The notes under the pieces were generated by a model. That model had not been told where the DNA came from, did not search any database, and saw only the letters and a program-made list of their open reading frames with translations. The position numbers were made by a program, and so were the translations under genes. From positions 66,351-130,350 of the forward strand of contig CAJMSH010000007.1 of NCBI GenBank assembly GCA_905216055.1: a DNA stretch of 64,000 nucleotides. Reading direction: 5' to 3'. This DNA comes from an uncultured bacterium. Lineage in GTDB: Bacteria > Cyanobacteriota > Vampirovibrionia > Gastranaerophilales > Gastranaerophilaceae. Position 1 is the first letter of the stretch. The number at the start of each line of letters is the position of its first letter. Below are positions 62,418 to 64,000 of this stretch, piece after piece.

Positions 62418-63377
62418 TTAGAATCCTCTATCTTCTAAAAATGCTGCCCCTATTACTCCTGAATAGTCACCAAGCATAGCTTTTTTAAATCTAATTTTTT
62501 CTGCCGGAACCGGTAATGATTTTGATTTAGCTTTTTTAATTGTTTCTTGATAAAAATAATCAACTGCTTCTATCAATCCGCCACCTAAAATTATTAATTC
62601 AGGATTAATAAAATTTATGATGCTTGCAAGTCCTCCGGATAGATATTCCGAAGCTTCTGTTACGCATTGTAACACAAGTTCATCTCCTTTTTCAATAGAT
62701 TTTTCTATCATACTTGAAGTTATAGCTTTACCGGGTTCAAGATATTCTCTAATTGCGGATTTTCGACCTTTTTTTAAAGCTCCTTCAATTCTTTTTTCTA
62801 TTGCGGAACGTGAAGCGTAAGCTTCAAGGCAGCCGTGAGCACCGCATGCACAAGGTCTTCCGTTTAAATCGACTATAATATGTCCGATTTCTCCTGCTGT
62901 TCCTGTTGATCCGTATATGATTTTACCATTTTTTACAATTGATGAACCGACTCCCGTTCCGACAAATACGCATACAAAATCATCGCAATCTTTGCCTGCT
63001 CCGAATTTTTGTTCTCCAATTGCTGCAATTTCTAAATCATTACCGACAAAAACAGGAAGATTAAATTTTTCAGATATTGTTTTTTTTAAATTTAAATTAT
63101 AACAATCAAGGTTAGGCGCAGCTATTATAATTCCATTTTCTCTGTCAATTTGCCCTGCAGAACCAACTCCGATTGAGCTTATATCTTCTAATTTTACTCC
63201 GCTTGACTCAATAAGCTCATCAATACCATTAAGCATTTTTTTTATTATATTTTGCGGACCTTTTTCTTTTTTAGTCTTTTTTTTGATGTGTTCTACAACT
63301 TCACCTGTTTGTCTGTCTACAAGTGCCGTAAGAATTTTTGTTCCGCCAAGATCGATTCCTATTGAAAAATTTTTCAT
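62418..63377 (-). CDS. ROK-family sugar kinase (glucokinase-like)
   Basis: A 319-residue ROK kinase. SIGIDLGGTKI is the phosphate-1 loop, VGNDLEIAAIGE carries the catalytic Asp, VGTGVGSSIV is the phosphate-2 loop, and GHIIVDLNGRPCACGAHGCLEAYAS has the zinc-binding Cys motif CxCGxxGC and the sugar-binding EIGH-like element. Glucokinase is most likely, though N-acetylmannosamine kinase is possible. It opens an operon with the GT9 gene and diverges from an amylase-family gene. Confidence 0.9.
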   Translation of the reverse strand: MKNFSIGIDLGGTKILTALVDRQTGEVVEHIKKKTKKEKGPQNIIKKMLNGIDELIESSGVKLEDISSIGVGSAGQIDRENGIIIAAPNLDCYNLNLKKTISEKFNLPVFVGNDLEIAAIGEQKFGAGKDCDDFVCVFVGTGVGSSIVKNGKIIYGSTGTAGEIGHIIVDLNGRPCACGAHGCLEAYASRSAIEKRIEGALKKGRKSAIREYLEPGKAITSSMIEKSIEKGDELVLQCVTEASEYLSGGLASIINFINPELIILGGGLIEAVDYFYQETIKKAKSKSLPVPAEKIRFKKAMLGDYSGVIGAAFLEDRGF

Positions 63378-63386
63378 ATATTTTAA

Positions 63387-63415
63387 ATTATATATAAAAA
63401 ATACAAAATTTGCAA
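63387..63415 (-). promoter_or_regulatory. Promoter of the ROK kinase gene
   Basis: On the minus strand TTGCAA (63410-63415) and a perfect TATAAT (63387-63392) are 17 bases apart; the -10 box ends nine bases before the ATG. Confidence 0.65.
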
Positions 63416-63466
63416 AAAATGGGATTATTTGTTAGGATATTAGCATATACAAGAAGGGGGATATGT

Positions 63467-64000
63467 ATGAATTTGATGAAAAAGTTATTTATAACTCTTG
63501 CGTTAATGATATTAGCTTGTCAATATTCTTTTGGCGCAGATGTTTGGGTAAATGATTTGAGAAGAATGTTTACTAACAATTCTTCAATTATTTATGAGAT
63601 TAATATAAGAACTTTCGGTGCTCAAGATACAAATAAAAACGGAATAATAGATTTCGATGATGCAGAAGAAAGCGGAACTTTTTTAAATGCGATTCCAAAG
63701 CTTACTGAACTTTCTCAAAAGGGGATAAATACAATTCATGTAATGCCGATTACTCCTGTTGGAAAAATGAAAGCATTAGGTACAGCAGGTTCTTTATATG
63801 CAGCATCTTCATTTAATACGTTAAATCCTCAACTTGCAAGTAAACAAAGTGCACTTTCAATAAATGATCAGGCAAGAAAATTTATTAATGAAGCTCATAA
63901 ACGTCGTATCAGAGTTATTATAGATCTCCCTTCTTGCGGTTCTTATGATTTGTATATGCAAAGACCTGTATTGTTTGTGAAGGATTAATCTGGACATCCT
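63467..64000 (+). pseudogene. Alpha-amylase family (GH13) gene, 5' part with in-frame TAA
   Basis: Starts at the ATG at 63467 with AAGGGGGA upstream and a signal peptide (MKKLFITLALMILACQYSFG). Residues 40-170 fit the first strands of a GH13 barrel: IIYEINIRTFG, INTIHVMPITPVGK, ALGTAGSLYA and HKRRIRVIIDLPSCG. A calcium-type loop DTNKNGIIDFDD is inserted. The frame meets TAA at 63986-63988 in VLFVKD-stop-SGHP, where the family continues; GAA or AAA would restore it. Only 12 bases remain in the window, so whether it continues cannot be seen. Confidence 0.65.

Overview
The window looks like a chromosome segment of an AT-rich, non-photosynthetic relative of the Cyanobacteria, most likely a gut Gastranaerophilales/Vampirovibrionia ('Melainabacteria'). 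The pointers are an LdpA homologue (a cyanobacterial Fe-S family) at 32606-33571, a long cyanobacterial-type NusB at 52255-52914, many AT-rich signal-peptide or 'NPSFCGY'-type lineage proteins, and a type IV prepilin-like protein at 42252-42959. This assignment is inferred from families I recognise; no search was run.

Layout. 1-3.5 kb: a TIGR02757 protein, tadA and a two-component system. 3.7-9.1 kb: small proteins, a methyltransferase, a GH13-like barrel, a kinase-like protein, ferritin and a GNAT enzyme. 9.1-14.0 kb: two divergent operons encoding an acyltransferase, a chain-length factor, two ketosynthases, a dehydratase and a ketoreductase, resembling the core of aryl-polyene clusters. 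14.2-15.9 kb: an ABC-F gene broken by one nonsense codon. 15.88-16.13 kb: a candidate type I toxin-antitoxin module with a tiny hydrophobic peptide and a convergent antisense promoter. 17.1-22.6 kb: a candidate small RNA, an AcsE-like methyltransferase and a TPR/lipoprotein/retropepsin operon. 22.6-30.5 kb: gyrA and the dTDP-rhamnose operon, which carries a shrunken four-helix-bundle gene. 30.5-36.5 kb: tyrA, nitroreductase, HAD, ldpA, tRNA-Ser and proBA. 36.5-43.9 kb: lineage membrane proteins, a LysR regulator, alr, lpdA, lipA, a prepilin-like protein, an XRE regulator and tsaC. 43.9-44.6 kb: a GIY-YIG gene between two arrays of hairpin repeats. 44.6-64 kb: murJ, a SpoIID-like protein, cysS, ftsY, nusB, TPR and secreted paralogues, lplA, ispD, thiL, a GGDEF/HD-GYP protein, a GT9 glycosyltransferase, a ROK kinase and the 5' end of an alpha-amylase-family gene.

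How it fits together. The genes suggest a fermentative or anaerobic Gram-negative-type cell with an envelope: dTDP-rhamnose supply, GT92 and GT9 glycosyltransferases, MurJ, Alr, lipoproteins and a prepilin. Lipoate is both made (LipA) and scavenged (LplA). Sugar use is represented by ROK and the amylase. No phage, insertion sequence with a transposase, or CRISPR array was seen. Translation starts are of two kinds: good Shine-Dalgarno sites, and a set of genes with a -10 hexamer ending 6-9 bases before the start codon and no Shine-Dalgarno site, which implies leaderless mRNAs.
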